From Nocardia takedensis NBRC 100417 (GTDB lineage: Bacteria > Actinomycetota > Actinomycetes > Mycobacteriales > Mycobacteriaceae): a stretch of 33,962 nt of DNA. This document shows, piece after piece, positions 33,641-33,962 of the stretch; positions within the stretch are counted from its first letter, which is position 1; every line of letters starts with the position of its first letter. The notes below the pieces were generated by a model. It saw only the letters and a program-made list of their open reading frames with translations. It was not told the origin of the DNA and made no database searches. The position numbers were made by a program, and so were the translations under genes. The stretch covers positions 1 to 33,962 of the forward strand of contig NZ_BAGG01000039.1 of the NCBI RefSeq assembly GCF_000308695.1. Direction: 5' to 3'.

Positions 33641-33962
33641 TTAATGCTTCGCCGGGAACACTATCCCGGCGGCGCGTCCGGTTTCCTGTCGAGCGTGGTC
33701 CTCGACCCCGATGACGCGCTGCGCGGCCAGTTTTCCCGACAGCAACACCGTGGGTACGCCCACACCCGGCGTGGTGCCGCAGCCGGCGAGGACGACGTTG
33801 TCGACCGCGCGCGGCAGGTTGCGCGGCCGGAACGGCCCGGTCTGGCGGAGGACGTGCGCGGCGGAGAACGGTGTCCCCGCGAGCATGCCACGGTCGCGCC
33901 AGGTCTGCGGGGTGTCGAGGTGGTCGACGGTGAAGTGCTCGGCGATGCCGGTGTATCCGCGC
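33641..33962 (-). CDS. C-terminus of a phytoene desaturase (CrtI) family protein, 5' end beyond window
   Basis: The last 106 or so residues of a CrtI-type FAD-dependent desaturase. Diagnostic is the C-terminal motif NVVLAGCGTTPGVGVPTVLL (usually AGGGTHPGAGIPGVL), which helps bind FAD, after FTVDHLDTPQTWRDR and GPFRPRNLP. The family introduces double bonds into phytoene in carotenoid synthesis. The N-terminal dinucleotide-binding domain is outside the window, so the exact substrate (phytoene or a later carotenoid) is unknown. The stop is TAA at 33641. Confidence 0.85.
   Translation of the reverse strand, partial: RGYTGIAEHFTVDHLDTPQTWRDRGMLAGTPFSAAHVLRQTGPFRPRNLPRAVDNVVLAGCGTTPGVGVPTVLLSGKLAAQRVIGVEDHARQETGRAAGIVFPAKH

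Overview
The window looks like an ordinary, gene-dense chromosomal segment of a high-GC mycolic-acid actinomycete, most likely Nocardia or a close relative such as Rhodococcus. This rests on strongly GC-biased third codon positions, an actinobacterial bcc-aa3 respiratory locus, PimB'/MptA-type lipoglycan mannosyltransferases, an AsnB/LtsA-type amidotransferase, and a gene order that matches, from memory, M. tuberculosis Rv2174-Rv2201. I see no tRNA, rRNA, CRISPR array, prophage or insertion sequence.

Left part (1-8.6 kb): asnB (cut by the left edge) diverges from ctaC-ctaF, which encode cytochrome aa3 oxidase subunits II and IV. A perfect palindromic terminator follows ctaF. A leftward set then covers an FAD-linked oxidoreductase, an ABC1/UbiB-type kinase, a protein of unknown family and a Spo0M-like arrestin-fold protein.

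Middle (8.6-17.2 kb): a long leftward block encodes a PlsC-type acyltransferase, a ROK sugar kinase, a small CxxC protein, an ArsA/GET3-type ATPase, two SRPBCC proteins, the mannosyltransferase PimB', a membrane-anchored HExxH protein and two NlpC/P60 cell-wall hydrolases. ArsA, the CxxC protein and the ROK kinase are joined by 4-base ATGA overlaps. A 629-base intergenic region with a hairpin and an inverted repeat follows.

Right part (17.8-34 kb): a rightward exonuclease/GIY-YIG fusion and a stand-alone RAM-domain protein; leftward genes for a small secreted protein, TrpD and an unknown protein; then the rightward respiratory operon ctaE-qcrC-qcrA-qcrB, closed by a 17-bp-stem terminator. Next come RNase AS (-), class II DAHP synthase (+), the serine/threonine kinase PknL with four PASTA repeats (-), its divergent winged-helix neighbour (Rv2175c-like, +), and, after a 436-base intergenic region with a large inverted repeat, the mannosyltransferase MptA (-) and the end of a phytoene-desaturase-type gene (-) cut by the right edge.

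Together the genes serve respiration (ctaC, ctaF, ctaE, qcrCAB make the menaquinol:cytochrome c:O2 supercomplex), envelope building (AsnB, PlsC, PimB', MptA, NlpC/P60 proteins, PknL) and aromatic amino-acid synthesis (AroG, TrpD). The most interesting points are architectural. The block from plsC to qcrB appears inverted relative to its flanks when compared with M. tuberculosis. Several genes have a TANNNT hexamer 6-8 bases before the start codon, which suggests leaderless transcripts. PknL carries PASTA repeats, RNase AS appears to use a CTG start, and two intergenic regions hold unexplained structure. I did not find convincing evidence for a wholly new biological system.
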